From NCBI RefSeq assembly GCF_023634765.1, contig NZ_JAMLFX010000008.1, positions 1 through 61,608 of the forward strand: DNA of 61,608 nucleotides. The letters are read 5' to 3'. The notes under the pieces are model-generated. The model was not told where the DNA came from. It did not search any database and saw only the letters and a list, made by a program, of their open reading frames with translations. Position 1 is the stretch's first letter. Each line of letters starts with the position of its first letter. This DNA comes from Pseudomonas sp. AKS31. GTDB lineage: Bacteria > Pseudomonadota > Gammaproteobacteria > Pseudomonadales > Pseudomonadaceae. Both the position numbers and the translations under genes were made by a program. Shown here one piece after another: positions 60,656 through 61,608 of the stretch.

Positions 60656-61591
60656 ATGACGTCGCAGAACAGCTCCCCCACTCCCGTCCGCTTGTCCCGT
60701 TTCAGTAAAGCCGAGTGCGTGCTGGTGCTGATCACCATGATCTGGGGCGGCACGTTCCTGCTGGTGCAGCACGCGATGACCGTCAGCGGCCCGATGTTCT
60801 TCGTCGGCCTGCGCTTCGCCGCTGCGGCAGGCATCGTCGCGCTGTTCTCATGGCGTCATCTGCGTGAACTGACGCTCTTCGAATTGAAGGCGGGCGCTTT
60901 TATTGGCGTGGCGATCATGCTCGGTTACGGCTTGCAGACAGTCGGTTTGCAAACGATCCCGAGCAGTCAATCGGCGTTTATCACCGCGTTGTACGTGCCG
61001 TTTGTGCCGCTGCTGCAATGGCTGGTGCTGGGGCGGCGGCCGGGGTTGATGCCGAGCATCGGGATCATGCTGGCGTTTACCGGGTTGATGTTGTTGTCAG
61101 GGCCATCCGGCGCGGCACTGAATTTCAGTCCCGGTGAAATTGCCACGTTGATCAGTGCCATTGCCATAGCCGCCGAGATCATTCTGATCAGCACCTATGC
61201 CGGGCAAGTGGATGTGCGTCGGGTGACCGTCGTGCAACTGGCAACTACCTCCGTGCTGTCGTTTCTGCTGGTGGTCCCGACTGGGGAAATGATTCCCGAC
61301 TTTTCCTGGACCCTGCTGGTGACCGCGCTGGGGTTGGGCGCGGCGAGTGCGGCGATTCAGGTGGCGATGAACTGGGCGCAGAAGAGTGTGTCGCCAACCC
61401 GGGCGACGTTGATCTATGCCGGCGAGCCGGTGTGGGCCGGGATTGTCGGGCGGATTGCCGGGGAGCGCTTGCCGGCGATCGCGCTGGTGGGCGCGGGGTT
61501 GATTGTGGCGGCGGTGATTGTCAGTGAGCTGAAGACCAAGGGGAAGGTTGCAGAAGCCGAAGCAGAGCTGGAGCAGGAAACCCAGGGTTAA
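60656..61591 (+). CDS. EamA (DMT) family exporter
   Basis: A 311-residue inner-membrane protein with ten hydrophobic segments in two EamA repeats, typical of drug/metabolite transporters (RhaT/YdcZ-like). Signature segments: WGGTFLLVQHAM in helix 1, and YAGEPVWAGIVGRIAGERL in the second half. The ATG at 60656 follows CAAGG; the longer reading from 60614 would run through the operator-like sites. Divergent from the XRE-cupin gene, it is probably repressed by it. It may export an amino acid-like metabolite. Confidence 0.9.
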   Translation: MTSQNSSPTPVRLSRFSKAECVLVLITMIWGGTFLLVQHAMTVSGPMFFVGLRFAAAAGIVALFSWRHLRELTLFELKAGAFIGVAIMLGYGLQTVGLQTIPSSQSAFITALYVPFVPLLQWLVLGRRPGLMPSIGIMLAFTGLMLLSGPSGAALNFSPGEIATLISAIAIAAEIILISTYAGQVDVRRVTVVQLATTSVLSFLLVVPTGEMIPDFSWTLLVTALGLGAASAAIQVAMNWAQKSVSPTRATLIYAGEPVWAGIVGRIAGERLPAIALVGAGLIVAAVIVSELKTKGKVAEAEAELEQETQG

Positions 61592-61608
61592 CCCGCATCA
61601 CCTTCAGC

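Overview
The window reads as a chromosomal stretch of a fluorescent-group Pseudomonas. Most genes are GC-rich and of Pseudomonas type (DUF1652, DUF3087, five LysR regulators, GudD/GudP, PpnN, YdiJ), and the intergenic repeats are the inverted REP pairs common in P. fluorescens relatives. I saw no rRNA, tRNA, phage, insertion sequence or CRISPR array.

Layout. 124-15260 (minus strand) is a complete contact-dependent inhibition locus in the order cdiB-cdiA-cdiI. CdiA has 4333 residues and ends in a putative PD-(D/E)xK-like nuclease toxin, with its immunity gene 2 bp downstream. 15460-16914 is an HxlR regulator divergent from an alpha/beta hydrolase. 17175-23526 looks like a catabolic cluster for a nitrogen compound: flavin monooxygenase, Rid-family protein, DUF1028 hydrolase, M20 amidohydrolase, LysR regulator and NCS1 permease. 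23627-27083 holds a GST and an HxlR-controlled isochorismatase-like hydrolase plus aldehyde dehydrogenase operon. 27084-28120 is AT-rich accessory DNA with a decayed gamma-glutamylcyclotransferase gene and an unknown 159-residue protein.

28121-34272 has two divergent regulator/enzyme pairs (LysR/aldehyde dehydrogenase; SDR/LysR) and an MFS exporter. 34277-40944 has a DUF1624 acetyltransferase-like membrane protein, two coupled pqiA genes without an adjacent pqiB, and a YdiJ-type D-2-hydroxyglutarate dehydrogenase with a divergent LysR gene. 41049-44738 is a glucarate module (gudD, gudP, LysR). 44746-48536 is a run of small housekeeping and unknown genes. 48668-51072 has the remnant of a sulfonate-type binding protein, then an intact binding protein and permease behind a probable sigma-54 promoter, with no ATPase gene. 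51101-56232 has an SRAP protein, azlCD, DUF2784, DUF3087 and ppnN.

56291-58551 is the most unusual part: an AT-richer island with a class I terpene synthase homologue divergent from a polyprenyl diphosphate synthase homologue. Both have non-canonical metal-binding motifs. This two-gene cassette is my best candidate for an undescribed system. The window ends with a flavoprotein, an XRE-cupin regulator and an EamA exporter that share an intergenic region with repeated operator-like sites.
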